A DNA stretch of 64,000 bases, from positions 496,001 through 560,000 of the forward strand of contig NZ_FMIA01000002.1 in the NCBI RefSeq assembly GCF_900091615.1, read 5' to 3'. Source of the DNA: Micromonospora yangpuensis (GTDB taxonomy: Bacteria > Actinomycetota > Actinomycetes > Mycobacteriales > Micromonosporaceae). Made by a program: the position numbers and the translations under genes. Shown here one piece after another: positions 1 to 7,817 of the stretch (positions within the stretch are counted from its first letter, which is position 1; every line of letters starts with the position of its first letter). The notes under the pieces were generated by a model. That model saw only the letters and a program-made list of their open reading frames with translations, ran no database searches and had not been told where the DNA came from.

Positions 1-32
1 GGCGGGCGGGATGGGCAACCATCCCGCCCGCC
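1..32. terminator. GC-rich perfect hairpin, probable intrinsic terminator
   Basis: Bases 1-14 and 19-32 are exact reverse complements closing a GCAA (GNRA) tetraloop, giving a 14-bp stem. There is no T-tract after it, which is common for actinobacterial terminators. It probably ends a gene lying left of the window, so its direction is unknown. Confidence 0.6.
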
Positions 33-39
33 CTGTGTC

Positions 40-93
40 GTAAGGAAGGGCCCCCTGTTAACGCTTTCTGTATAGCGGGGTTCCCCTCTCACC
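40..93 (+). repeat. Dispersed palindromic intergenic repeat, copy 1 (type A)
   Basis: A 54-bp block starting GTAAGGAAGGGCCCCCTG and ending CTCTCACC. It aligns without gaps to bases 49374-49427. Its left half matches the copies at 29233 and 44453. The arms are only partly complementary here, so any hairpin is weaker than in copies 2 and 3. It lies directly after the terminator-like hairpin at the window start. Confidence 0.75.
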
Positions 94-301
94 AGCGCGC
101 CGCCCGGCGCGAGCCGACGCGGCCCGGATGTCGGCGGCCCGGCCTGGTCCGCGCCCGGCTTGGCGGCTGAGTGGCGCGGCGGGCCGGTGGTTCGGTGGCG
201 CGGTGGTCGGACGGTACGGTCGCGTGGGCCGGTGGTCCGGTGGGCGTGGACCCAGCGGTGGGGGGCGGGTGGTGGGCTGGCAGAGTGGAGGGGTGAGTCG
301 T

Positions 302-1003
302 ATGCCGCAGGGTCAGCGTGCCCACCTGGACAAGCAGCCGCACGAGGTCGCCGCGATGTTCGACGGGGTGGCCGCCCGGTACGACCTGACCAACACCGTG
401 CTCTCCTTCGGGCAGGACCGCTTCTGGCGTCGCGCCACCCGGGCCGCCCTCGGGTTGCGCCCCGGTGAGCGGGTGCTGGACGTGGGCGCCGGCACCGGCG
501 TCTCCACGGAGGAGTTGGCGCAGTCCGGGGCGTACCCGGTCGGGGTTGATCTTTCGCTCGGGATGTTGGCGGCCGGGCGGCGGACCCGGCCGGCGCTGCC
601 GTTGTTGGCCGGGGACGCGCTGCGGTTGCCCTTCGCCGACGCCAGCTTCGACGCGGTGACCATCTCGTTCGCGCTGCGCAACGTTACCGACACGGATGCC
701 GCGCTGCGGGAGTTGGCCCGGGTGACCCGGCCCGGTGGCCGGCTGGTGGTCTGCGAGTTCAGTACCCCGGTCAATGCGGCGTTCCGCACGGTCTACCTGT
801 CGTACCTGATGCGTTCCCTGCCGGCGGTGGCGCGGGCGGTGGCCAGCAACCCGGACGCCTACGTCTACCTGGCCGAGTCGATCCGGGCCTGGCCGGACCA
901 GGCCGGGCTGGCCGCGAAGGTCGCCGATGCCGGTTGGCAGCGGGTGGCCTGGCGGAACCTGACCGGTGGCGTGGTCGCCCTGCACCGGGCCACCCGCCTC
1001 TGA
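302..1003 (+). CDS. menG: Demethylmenaquinone methyltransferase
   Basis: A 233-residue class I SAM methyltransferase of the UbiE/MenG family, which performs the last C-methylation that turns demethylmenaquinone into menaquinone. The motif [11 protein letters not shown] is the SAM-binding glycine loop, and LRNVTD followed by [12 protein letters not shown] are UbiE signature segments. The open frame reaches upstream to 128, but that extension is Gly/Arg-rich low complexity. I chose ATG 302 because GGAGGGG at 287-293 sits about 8 nt before it and the family-conserved part begins there. It is convergent with the lacI-type gene. Its role fits the menaquinone-dependent NDH-1 operon 8 kb downstream. 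Confidence 0.9.
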   Translation: MPQGQRAHLDKQPHEVAAMFDGVAARYDLTNTVLSFGQDRFWRRATRAALGLRPGERVLDVGAGTGVSTEELAQSGAYPVGVDLSLGMLAAGRRTRPALPLLAGDALRLPFADASFDAVTISFALRNVTDTDAALRELARVTRPGGRLVVCEFSTPVNAAFRTVYLSYLMRSLPAVARAVASNPDAYVYLAESIRAWPDQAGLAAKVADAGWQRVAWRNLTGGVVALHRATRL

Positions 1004-1021
1004 CCGGGCCACCCGCCCCTG
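984..1021. repeat. 19-bp tandem duplication across the menG stop codon
   Basis: Two adjacent 19-bp units (984-1002 and 1003-1021) differ at one position. The junction falls inside the TGA stop (1001-1003), so the gene's last bases are repeated just after it. The same arrangement recurs at other gene ends in this window. Confidence 0.8.
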
Positions 1022-1075
1022 ACCGGGGCGCGACGGCGGTGGGCGGGGACGACCGGGTCGCAGGTGGACGATCTA

Positions 1076-1089
1076 AGAAACCGATTTCA
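1076..1089. promoter_or_regulatory. Operator-like site at the 3' end of the lacI-type gene
   Basis: AGAAACCGATTTCA matches 12 of 14 positions of the perfect palindrome TGAAATCGATTTCA at 2252-2265 in the ABC operon promoter. It overlaps the regulator's own stop codon. It may be an auxiliary operator allowing looping; this is inference from the match alone. Confidence 0.4.
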
Positions 1090-2154
1090 TGATCCGGTAC
1101 CGGCGGACCGGGCGGGCGGGACGGGGCGGCGGGACGACGGTGCGTGCCGTACCGCGACGGGACGGGGGCCGGTGGAGCTTTCCCTTACCTCCAGTCGGGT
1201 GGGCAGGACCACCCGCTGTGGTTCGAGGGTCGGCTCAGCCCGCCGCCTGAGCAGCAACTCCGCCGCGGCCCGGCCGACCTCGTAGGCCGGTTGGTGGACG
1301 GTGGTCAGGGCCGGCTGGACGAGGTGGGACCAGAAGGCGTCGCCGAAGCTGACCAGCCCGACGTCGGGCGGGCTGATGCCACGTTCGTGCATCGCCTCCA
1401 GCGCGCCGGCGGCCATCAGGTTGTTGGTGACCAGCACCGCGTCCGGCGGGTCGCGCAGGTCGAGCAGCTCGACCATGGCCTGGTGGCCGCCGCGGACCCG
1501 GAAGTCGGCGTACCGCACGAGCGGGCGGCGGCGGGGCGGGTCGTTCTCGCGGCAGGCCCGCAGGAAGCCCCGGAGCCGTTCCACCGCAGCCCAGGAGACC
1601 CGGGGGCCGGTGATGCAGGCGATCCGACGGTACCCCTGGCCGAGCAGGTGGCGGGTGGCCTCGTACGCGCCCTCCTCCTCGGCGGCGCCTACCGAGTCGA
1701 TTGTCGACGACTCGGGGGAGCGGTCGATCGCCACCACCGGCACGTCGCGGTCGAGCAGCACGCCGAGGTCGGTCTCGGTGAGCGAGGCCGGTGAGATGAC
1801 CACGCCGGCCATGTGCTCGGCGACGGCCACCTCCAGGTAGTCGGCTTCCTTCTGCGGGTCGTCGTCGGCGTTGCAGAGCACCACGGAGAGGTTGCCGCTG
1901 CGGGCCACGTCCTCGACGCCCCGGGCCAGCGCGGTGAAGAACGGGTTCTCGATGTCCGCGATGATCAGGGCGAGCACCTCGCTGCTGCGGCGGCGCAGAC
2001 CCCGGGCGACCCGGTTGGGGCGGAAGCCGAGGTCCGCGCAGGCGGCCAGCACCCGGGCGACGCGTTCCGGGGAGACCCGAGCCCCGTTGAGCACCCGCGA
2101 GACGGTGGCCGGTGAGACCTCCGCGGCCTTGGCCACGTCGTAGATGTTCGGCAT
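1087..2154 (-). CDS. LacI-family transcriptional regulator
   Basis: 355 residues. The N-terminal helix-turn-helix (about residues 3-25, IYDVAKAAEVSPATVSRVLN) with the following hinge helix is the classic LacI DNA-binding unit. The rest resembles a periplasmic-binding-protein-like effector domain (ADIENPFF, VVAIDRSPES, GRRAAAELLL-like helix near the end). It is divergent from the sugar ABC operon, and a perfect 14-bp palindrome lies in the shared promoter region. It probably represses the operon until the transported sugar binds. The effector cannot be read from sequence. Confidence 0.92.
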   Translation of the reverse strand: MPNIYDVAKAAEVSPATVSRVLNGARVSPERVARVLAACADLGFRPNRVARGLRRRSSEVLALIIADIENPFFTALARGVEDVARSGNLSVVLCNADDDPQKEADYLEVAVAEHMAGVVISPASLTETDLGVLLDRDVPVVAIDRSPESSTIDSVGAAEEEGAYEATRHLLGQGYRRIACITGPRVSWAAVERLRGFLRACRENDPPRRRPLVRYADFRVRGGHQAMVELLDLRDPPDAVLVTNNLMAAGALEAMHERGISPPDVGLVSFGDAFWSHLVQPALTTVHQPAYEVGRAAAELLLRRRAEPTLEPQRVVLPTRLEVRESSTGPRPVAVRHAPSSRRPVPPARSAGTGS

Positions 2155-2207
2155 CGCTCGCCTTTCCGGACCTGGTCAGCCGGTTGGCCGGGATCCGCCG
2201 CAGGGTC

Positions 2208-2237
2208 TTGACACGTGATTGTGGGCCGTCGTTAACT
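2208..2237 (+). promoter_or_regulatory. Putative promoter of the sugar ABC operon
   Basis: TTGACA at 2208-2213, an 18-nt spacer, then TTAACT at 2232-2237. The predicted start lies just before the LacI-type operator at 2252-2265, an arrangement suited to repression by roadblock. Confidence 0.5.
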
Positions 2238-2251
2238 TCCTGAAACCCGCG

Positions 2252-2265
2252 TGAAATCGATTTCA
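2252..2265. promoter_or_regulatory. LacI-family operator palindrome
   Basis: TGAAATCGATTTCA is a perfect 14-bp palindrome with the central CG typical of LacI-family operators. A further TGAAA half-site starts at 2241. It lies between the divergent regulator and the transporter operon. Confidence 0.65.
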
Positions 2266-2300
2266 GATCTAACCACAGCCCGGTTCCAGGAGGAAACCCT

Positions 2301-2378
2301 ATGGCCACCACCTCCCTGACCCCGTACCGCAGGGGCCGGCGACCCGACGCCGCCGAGGTCCGGGGCGGCCGACGGTGA
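2301..2378 (+). CDS. 25-aa leader ORF coupled to the first permease
   Basis: ATG 2301 is preceded by a near-perfect Shine-Dalgarno (AGGAGGAA at 2288-2295) and opens a 25-codon frame (MATTSLTPYRRGRRPDAAEV...). Its TGA (2376-2378) overlaps the GTG start of the permease at 2375 as GTGA. The permease has no good ribosome site of its own, so translation may depend on this small frame. It has no recognised family and is rich in Arg. It could be a true leader peptide, or simply a misassigned permease start. Confidence 0.5.
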   Translation: MATTSLTPYRRGRRPDAAEVRGGRR

Positions 2379-3304
2379 GTCCGACATCCACCGTCGAGCC
2401 GCCGGCCCGGCTCGACCGACCGCCGACCCCGCCGGCGGGTCCGGCCGCCGGGGGGACGGTACGCCGCCGTCGGCTCGGGCGGATCGCCCTGTACCTGCCC
2501 GCGCTGGTCCTGGTCGCCCTGGTCTCGGTGGTACCGATCGGCTACGCGTTGCAGATCAGCCTGTACCGCACCCGTGGGCTGCGGATGGTCGAGTTCGTCG
2601 GCTGGGACAACTTCGCCACCGTGCTGGGCCCGGAGGGCTGGGCCGACATCGGGCGGACCTTCGCCTACGTGATCGTCTCGCTGCTGCTGGCCGTGCCGCT
2701 CGGCCTTGGCCTGGCGGTGCTGCTGAACAAGCCGATCCGGTACGTGCGGGTGTTCCGGGTGGTCATCCTGCTGCCCTGGGTGGTGTCCCAGACGGTCGCC
2801 GCACTGCTGTGGAAGTGGCTGCTCAACGGCCAGTACGGCCCGTTGCAGGGACTCTTCGGCGGCAGCGAGCCACTGGCCTCGCCGACCGGGTCGATGGCGG
2901 CGCTGATCATCGTCAACGTCTGGTTGAGCTACCCCCTGGCCACCATCCTCTGCCTGGCGGCGTTGCAGACCGTGCCGCAGGAGCAGATCGAGGCGTCCCG
3001 GGTCGACGGCTGCACCCCCCGGCAGTCGTTCTTCCGGATCGTGGTGCCGACCATCCGGTCCACCCTGCTGATCCTCGTGATCATGTTGACCCTGCTCTAT
3101 TTCAACATGGTCACCCTGGTCTACACGCTCACCGGCGGCGGGCCCTTCTCCGGGACCCAGGTGCTGAGTCTCCAGGCGTTCCTCCAGTCCTTCCAGTTCT
3201 TCAAGATCGGCATCGGGGCCGCGTACAGCGTCGTGCTCTTCGTGCTGAACATCGTCTTCGGCGTGGCGTACATCCGGGTCCTCAAGGGGAGCAACGATGG
3301 CTGA
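2375..3304 (+). CDS. Carbohydrate ABC transporter permease (MalF/UgpA type)
   Basis: 309 residues. A Pro-rich cytoplasmic N-terminus is followed by six predicted membrane helices, the first being IALYLPALVLVALVSVVPIGYALQ-like. The EAA loop that contacts the ATPase is visible as EASRVDGCTPRQSFFRIVVP near residue 210. It forms the membrane channel of a CUT1-type sugar importer with the next gene. The GTG start overlaps the leader ORF by 4 bp, and its 3' end overlaps the second permease by 8 bp. No ATPase gene lies in the operon; CUT1 systems in actinomycetes often share a MsiK-type ATPase. Confidence 0.92.
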   Translation: MSPTSTVEPPARLDRPPTPPAGPAAGGTVRRRRLGRIALYLPALVLVALVSVVPIGYALQISLYRTRGLRMVEFVGWDNFATVLGPEGWADIGRTFAYVIVSLLLAVPLGLGLAVLLNKPIRYVRVFRVVILLPWVVSQTVAALLWKWLLNGQYGPLQGLFGGSEPLASPTGSMAALIIVNVWLSYPLATILCLAALQTVPQEQIEASRVDGCTPRQSFFRIVVPTIRSTLLILVIMLTLLYFNMVTLVYTLTGGGPFSGTQVLSLQAFLQSFQFFKIGIGAAYSVVLFVLNIVFGVAYIRVLKGSNDG

Positions 3305-4220
3305 CACCCTGACCGGCCGCACGGCCGGAACCACCGGCGGCCCGGTTGCCACCGGCGCGTCCGGCGGGCGGCGGCCGGCCGATCCGGTGAAGCGACCCAG
3401 CGCACCCCGGCAGGCGGGCATCTACCTGGGGCTGGTCGCCGCCTCGCTGTTCGCGGTCTTCCCGTTGCTATGGGGGCTGAGCACCTCGCTCAAACCGGAG
3501 TCGACAGTGCTCTCCACGCCGGTGCGCTGGATCCCGGAGACGCTCACCCTGGAGAACTACCGGGTGGTGCTCTTCGACTCGCAGATCCCGCTCAACCTGC
3601 TCAGCAGCGTGCTGGTAAGCGTCACCACGGTCGGCGTCACCCTGCTGATCGCGGTGCCGGCGGCGTACTCGGCGGCCCGCTTCCGGTTCCGGGGCAAGGC
3701 CGGACTGCTCTTCTTCATCCTGATGACCTCGATGGTGCCGGGGATCGCGATCCTGGTGCCGCTCTACTACCTGGCGGTGCGGTTCGGCCTCTACGACACG
3801 TACCTGGTAATGATCATTATCTACTCGGCCTGGCAGGTGCCGACAATCGTCTGGATCCTGCGCGGCTTCTTCGAGTCCATTCCGGTGGATATCGAGGAGG
3901 CCGGCCGGGTCGACGGGACCAGCGCCTTCGGTGCCTTCTTCCGGTTGGTCCTGCCGCTGGCCAAGCCCGGTCTGGGCGCGGCGGCGATCATCACCTTCGT
4001 CTACGTCTGGAACGACTACCTGATCGCCAGCACCTTCGTCAGCGATCCGGACCTGCGACTGATCTCGGTCGGCCTCTACACCTACCTCACCCAGTACGGC
4101 ACGGTCTGGGGCCAGTTGACCGCCGCGGTCATGGTCACCCTGCTGCCGATGGTCATCGCCTTCGTCCTCTTCGAACGTCGTCTGGTCGCCGGTCTCTCCG
4201 CCGGTGCCAGCAAGGGCTGA
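3297..4220 (+). CDS. Carbohydrate ABC transporter permease (MalG/UgpE type)
   Basis: 307 residues with six predicted membrane segments after a 40-residue Ala/Gly/Pro-rich cytoplasmic tail. The EAA motif IEEAGRVDGTSAFGAFFRLV is present near residue 200. It pairs with the preceding permease. ATG 3297 overlaps the upstream gene, so the two are translationally coupled. Confidence 0.92.
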   Translation: MADTLTGRTAGTTGGPVATGASGGRRPADPVKRPSAPRQAGIYLGLVAASLFAVFPLLWGLSTSLKPESTVLSTPVRWIPETLTLENYRVVLFDSQIPLNLLSSVLVSVTTVGVTLLIAVPAAYSAARFRFRGKAGLLFFILMTSMVPGIAILVPLYYLAVRFGLYDTYLVMIIIYSAWQVPTIVWILRGFFESIPVDIEEAGRVDGTSAFGAFFRLVLPLAKPGLGAAAIITFVYVWNDYLIASTFVSDPDLRLISVGLYTYLTQYGTVWGQLTAAVMVTLLPMVIAFVLFERRLVAGLSAGASKG

Positions 4221-4258
4221 ATCCCCCCCACCACCCCCACCACCCCCTGGAGATCACC

Positions 4259-5575
4259 ATGACCATTCGTCTCGACCGGCGTCGGCTGCTGATGCTCGGC
4301 GTCGCCTCGCTCACCGTTGCCGGCACCAACGCCCTGGCCGGCTGCGGTTCCTCGGACGCCGCCGGCGACGGGCCGGCGGAGCTCAACCTCTGGACCTTCC
4401 TCGACCCGACCGGCACCGACCCCCGGGGCAAGGCGCTGAAGGAGATCGTCGACGGCTTCAACAGCAGCCAGAGCGCCGCCCGGGTCACCGTCACCAGCAT
4501 GAACTACGCCAAGATCGACGGTGAGGTGATCCGCGCGGCGAACACCGGTGGCGGCCCCGACATCGTCAACGTCTACACCCCGCAGCTGGCCCAGCACGTC
4601 GAGGGCGGCAGCATCCAGCCGATCGACGAGTACGCCACCGACTGGCTGGCCGAGACCGGCTCCGACTACCTGTTCCCGATCGACAGCGCCAAGGTCGACG
4701 GCAAGCTGATGGCCCTGCCCTGGGAGTCGCGGGTCTGGCTGTTCTGGTACCGCAAGGACCTCCTGGACAAGTACGGCATCACCCCGCCGACCACCCTCGA
4801 CGAGGCGGTCACCGCCGGGGCCGCCATCCGCAAGGCCTCCGGCAACAAGGTCACCGGCTTCGCCGTCGGCCTCTCCGAGCAGTCCCTCGGCGCGGACTTC
4901 ATGGAGAAGTTCGACCCGTTCACCGCCGCCCTCGGTGGCACGGTCATCGGCCCCGACGGCAAGGCGGCCTTCGCCAGCGAGGCCGGCGCGCAGGCGCTGG
5001 AGCTGATCAAGAAGTTCGCCGACGCCGGGGCGATGGGCCGGGAGGTGCTCACCATGGGCGCCGACGAGGTGGTCAACGGGGTCAAGGCCGGCACCGTGGC
5101 GATGGCCATCGAGGGCAGCTTCCGGGTCGCCTCCACCCGGGCCGCCGACGGTGTCGGCGAGAACCTGGTCACCATGCCCGCCCCGGGTACGACGGCCGGC
5201 AGCCGGCTGCCCACCGCGGTGGCCGGGCAGACCCTCGCCATGGGAGCCAACACCGAGCACCCCGAGCAGGTGTGGGACTTCATGAAGTACTACCTCAGCG
5301 GCGAGTCGCAGGCGAAGTTCGCCGCCGCCGGGGTGCTGCCGGTGCTCGGCAGCGTCTACGACGCCCCGGCGGTCACCTCGGCCGCCAACGCCGACGAGCT
5401 GCTCCAGTGGCGGGACTACCTGGCCGCCGACGGCAAGGTGTCGCGCTACCCGTCGGACTACAGCGAACTCAGCACCAACCTGGTCAAGTCCGCCCAGAAG
5501 ATGATCTTCGACGGGCTGGCCGTCCCGGCTGGGCTGAGCGACGTCCAGAACCAGTACAACCAGAACAGGAAGTGA
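4259..5575 (+). CDS. Extracellular sugar-binding lipoprotein
   Basis: 438 residues. The N-terminus RRRLLMLGVASL then LAGC (Cys29) is a lipoprotein signal with an Arg-rich, possibly Tat-type start. Mature segments such as LNLWTFLDPTG, IVNVYTPQLAQ and WDFMKYYLSGESQAKF are typical of family 1 solute-binding proteins. It captures the substrate for the two permeases. I chose ATG 4259 because the frame upstream of it overlaps the permease, and GGAGATCACC precedes the ATG. It is lipid-anchored outside the membrane. The sugar is not deducible from sequence. Confidence 0.92.
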   Translation: MTIRLDRRRLLMLGVASLTVAGTNALAGCGSSDAAGDGPAELNLWTFLDPTGTDPRGKALKEIVDGFNSSQSAARVTVTSMNYAKIDGEVIRAANTGGGPDIVNVYTPQLAQHVEGGSIQPIDEYATDWLAETGSDYLFPIDSAKVDGKLMALPWESRVWLFWYRKDLLDKYGITPPTTLDEAVTAGAAIRKASGNKVTGFAVGLSEQSLGADFMEKFDPFTAALGGTVIGPDGKAAFASEAGAQALELIKKFADAGAMGREVLTMGADEVVNGVKAGTVAMAIEGSFRVASTRAADGVGENLVTMPAPGTTAGSRLPTAVAGQTLAMGANTEHPEQVWDFMKYYLSGESQAKFAAAGVLPVLGSVYDAPAVTSAANADELLQWRDYLAADGKVSRYPSDYSELSTNLVKSAQKMIFDGLAVPAGLSDVQNQYNQNRK

Positions 5576-5579
5576 GTCC

Positions 5580-7130
5580 GTGGCCTTCCCCACGCCCCAA
5601 CCCGAACCGAACCGCTGCTACGACGTCATCGTCGTGGGTGGTGGCCCCTCGGGGTTCATCGCCGCCATCGCGGCGGCCCGTCAGGGAGCCCGCACCCTCC
5701 TGGTCGAGAAGTACGGCTTCCTCGGCGGCATGGCCACCAGCGCGGCCCTCGGCCCGATCTCCCCCTTCCACTTCGGCGACGAGCAGGTCATCCAGGGCAT
5801 CCCGCAGGAGTTCGTGGACCGGATGGTGTCGCTCGGCGGCAGCACCGGACACCTGCGCACCACCAACCCCCACGGCAGTGGCGCGTACCTGTGCTTCTAC
5901 GACCGGGAGACGTACAAGTGGGCGGCGCTGACCCTCGCCCTGGAGGCCGGGGTCACCCCGCTGTTCCACTCCTTCGTCAGCGGGGCGACCGTGGACGGCG
6001 ACACCCTCACCGGGATCCGGGTGACCAACAAGTCCGGCACCCTGGCGTACCGGGCCAAGGTCGTGGTCGACGCCACCGGCGACGGTGACGTCGCCGCCCT
6101 GGCTGGGGCGGAGTTCGTGCTGGGACGCGGCGGCGACGACCGGGCCGCCCAGCCCAGCACCATGATGTTCGACATGGCCGGGGTGGACACCCGGGCGGTG
6201 AAGGAGTACATGGACACCCACCCGGAGGAGTTCGAGTGGGCCTCGGAGCTGGTGGCGGTCCGGCCCTACGCGGCCCACCTGCCCCAGCGGCACTTCGTCG
6301 GGCAGGGGTTGAAGTCCCTGGTCCAGCGCGGTTTGGACAGTGGTGAGCTGTACCTCGGCCGGGACAGCGTGCTCTTCCTGACCACCACCCATCCCGGGGT
6401 GCTGCACTTCAACAGCACCCGGATCCAGGGCATCGACGGCACCGACGCGGACAGCCTGACCCGGGGCGAGGTGGACGGCCGCCGCCAGGTGATGTCGCTG
6501 TCGGAGTACCTGGTCCGGCACATGCCGGGCTTCGCCGACGCCCGCCTCATCGCGACCGGCACCCAGATCGGCATCCGGGAGAGCCGGCACATCCTGGGTG
6601 AGCACGTGCTCACCGGCGAGGAGGTGGTCCGGGGCACGAAGGTGGCCGACGTGGTTTCCCGGGGCTACTTCCCGATCGACATCCACAACCTCAAGGGCAA
6701 GCAGGGGTACGGCGACGACCCCGACGTGGGCACCTGGGGGGACCTGGACGACTCGTACGACATCCCGTACCGCTGCCTGGTGCCGCGCCGGCTGGACGGC
6801 CTGGTCATCGCGGGACGGACCATCTCCGCCACGCACGAGGCGCACGGCTCGTTCCGGACCCAGGGCGGCGTGATGGGCATCGGCCAGGCGGCCGGTACGG
6901 CGGCGGCGGTGGCCGCCCTCGACGGGGTGCAGCCGCGCAAGGTCGACGTGCCCCGGCTCCAGGCGGCCCTGACGGCCCAGGGTGCCTCCCTGTGCCGGGA
7001 CCCGGAGCAGGTACGCGCCCAGCGGGAGGCGGCGGTGGCGGCGGTCCGCCGGGAGTTGGCGGCCGGACGGATCTCCACCCGGTATCTGGCCGACGCCGGC
7101 ACCTTCACCGGCGCGGTGCCCCGCCTCTGA
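5580..7130 (+). CDS. FAD-dependent oxidoreductase of the sugar operon
   Basis: 516 residues. The dinucleotide-binding loop VIVVGGGPSGFIAAIAAA (about 17-34) with LLVEKYGFLGG identifies the FAD_oxidored family. The C-terminal GRTISATHEAHGSFRTQGG is the second FAD-contacting region. GTG 5580 lies 4 nt after the binding-protein stop, with AGGAAG before it, so it belongs to the same operon. It probably oxidises or reduces the imported compound. The substrate is unknown, and the mixed operon argues for a sugar derivative rather than a plain sugar. Confidence 0.82.
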   Translation: MAFPTPQPEPNRCYDVIVVGGGPSGFIAAIAAARQGARTLLVEKYGFLGGMATSAALGPISPFHFGDEQVIQGIPQEFVDRMVSLGGSTGHLRTTNPHGSGAYLCFYDRETYKWAALTLALEAGVTPLFHSFVSGATVDGDTLTGIRVTNKSGTLAYRAKVVVDATGDGDVAALAGAEFVLGRGGDDRAAQPSTMMFDMAGVDTRAVKEYMDTHPEEFEWASELVAVRPYAAHLPQRHFVGQGLKSLVQRGLDSGELYLGRDSVLFLTTTHPGVLHFNSTRIQGIDGTDADSLTRGEVDGRRQVMSLSEYLVRHMPGFADARLIATGTQIGIRESRHILGEHVLTGEEVVRGTKVADVVSRGYFPIDIHNLKGKQGYGDDPDVGTWGDLDDSYDIPYRCLVPRRLDGLVIAGRTISATHEAHGSFRTQGGVMGIGQAAGTAAAVAALDGVQPRKVDVPRLQAALTAQGASLCRDPEQVRAQREAAVAAVRRELAAGRISTRYLADAGTFTGAVPRL

Positions 7131-7263
7131 CACCGACCGACACCCACCGGCCGGTGGTGCCGCCCGGGGCTGCTGGCCGGCGACGCCGGCCGGTGGATGC
7201 CGGCTGCCACCGTTCGGGCTCCGCACGGTGGTGCAGAGTCTGCGGGGCACCCTGGCGACATTC

Positions 7264-7299
7264 CTGGGCCATTCGAGATTCTTGGGCCATTCGAGGACT
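7264..7299 (+). repeat. Two 18-bp direct repeats upstream of a small leaderless gene
   Basis: Units 7264-7281 and 7282-7299 share GGGCCATTCGAG and follow each other head to tail. They sit 20-60 bp upstream of the likely -10 box TAGGCT (7317-7322), so they could be tandem activator sites. No regulator can be named. Confidence 0.5.
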
Positions 7300-7328
7300 T
7301 TGTCCATATTGCCCGTTAGGCTCGTGGA

Positions 7329-7559
7329 GTGACCGGAGTAGACCCGTCGAGCGGCGAGCCGCCCACCGAGGACGACGCCGCCGAGTTGGTGGCCCAGCTC
7401 AGGGAGTTGGCCGGGGCGGATCCGGCGGACGCCCGGCAGGTGGTCTCCGAGGTGTTGGCGGCGCTGGACCGTGCCGCCGGGGGCGGTCTGCGTGCGCATC
7501 TTCCCGAGGCGATCCGCCGGGACGTCGACGCGGGCATCGTCACCGGCGGTCACCACTGA
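7329..7559 (+). CDS. Small hypothetical protein, probably from a leaderless mRNA
   Basis: 76 residues, acidic, mostly alpha-helical by composition (DDAAELVAQLRELAGADPADARQVVSEVLAAL), with no signal peptide or membrane segment. There is no Shine-Dalgarno before GTG 7329. Instead TAGGCT at 7317-7322 places a transcription start exactly on the GTG, the geometry of a leaderless actinobacterial gene. Its family is unrecognised. It stands alone between the sugar operon and the respiratory block. Confidence 0.6.
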   Translation: MTGVDPSSGEPPTEDDAAELVAQLRELAGADPADARQVVSEVLAALDRAAGGGLRAHLPEAIRRDVDAGIVTGGHH

Positions 7560-7695
7560 CTCTCCGGCCCCGTGGTCGGCCAGGGTATCGCCGATGATCA
7601 TTGTCCGGCACCCCTGGCACCGGAAATCGGTCGGAAACCGAAGAGAAACCGTCGTGGCCGGCGCGGGGCGCCGGTCTCTGCGGCTCGCCGAACCC

Positions 7696-7712
7696 GGTGA
7701 CCGGCCGTCACC
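7696..7712. promoter_or_regulatory. Inverted repeat upstream of the reductase/nuo promoter
   Basis: GGTGAC and GTCACC form 6-bp arms around a 5-bp centre. It lies about 50 bp upstream of the putative -10 box at 7760, a position expected for an activator. The binding protein is unknown. Confidence 0.35.
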
Positions 7713-7720
7713 TCGGGAAC

Positions 7721-7734
7721 TTAGGATGTCCTAA
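7721..7734. promoter_or_regulatory. Palindrome TTAGGATGTCCTAA
   Basis: Perfect 6-bp arms around a 2-bp centre, located in the promoter region of the reductase gene. The TTAGG...CCTAA arms recall iron boxes of the DtxR/IdeR family, but the known IdeR box is longer (19 bp), so this is only a candidate. Confidence 0.35.
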
Positions 7735-7759
7735 CCAAATCGGCGGGTCGCGCCGGTCC

Positions 7760-7765
7760 TAGACT
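7760..7765 (+). promoter_or_regulatory. Putative -10 box of the reductase/nuo block
   Basis: TAGACT fits the actinobacterial -10 consensus TANNNT. The predicted start, about 7772, lies just upstream of the Rex-like operator at 7780-7797. No convincing -35 is visible, which suggests activator dependence. Confidence 0.4.
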
Positions 7766-7779
7766 TTCCCCCGTCTGGC

Positions 7780-7797
7780 TTGTGAAGCATTTCACGA
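7780..7797. promoter_or_regulatory. Rex (NADH/NAD+ sensor) operator
   Basis: TTGTGAAGCATTTCACGA matches 13 of the 14 specified positions of the Rex consensus TTGTGAANNNNTTCACAA. Rex is known in Streptomyces coelicolor to repress nuo, cyd and related genes when NADH/NAD+ is low. Its position just downstream of the -10 box and 20 bp before the reductase ATG suits repression. rex itself is not in the window. Confidence 0.7.
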
Positions 7798-7817
7798 GCG
7801 TGCGGGAGGAGGCGCGG

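Noticed and set aside
89..1012. A 307-codon open frame opposite menG
   Set aside because: Antisense to a well-supported methyltransferase and reads through the low-complexity upstream region.
1235..3421. A 728-codon open frame on the minus strand
   Set aside because: Shadow of the LacI and permease genes in another frame; crosses the clear promoter and operator region.
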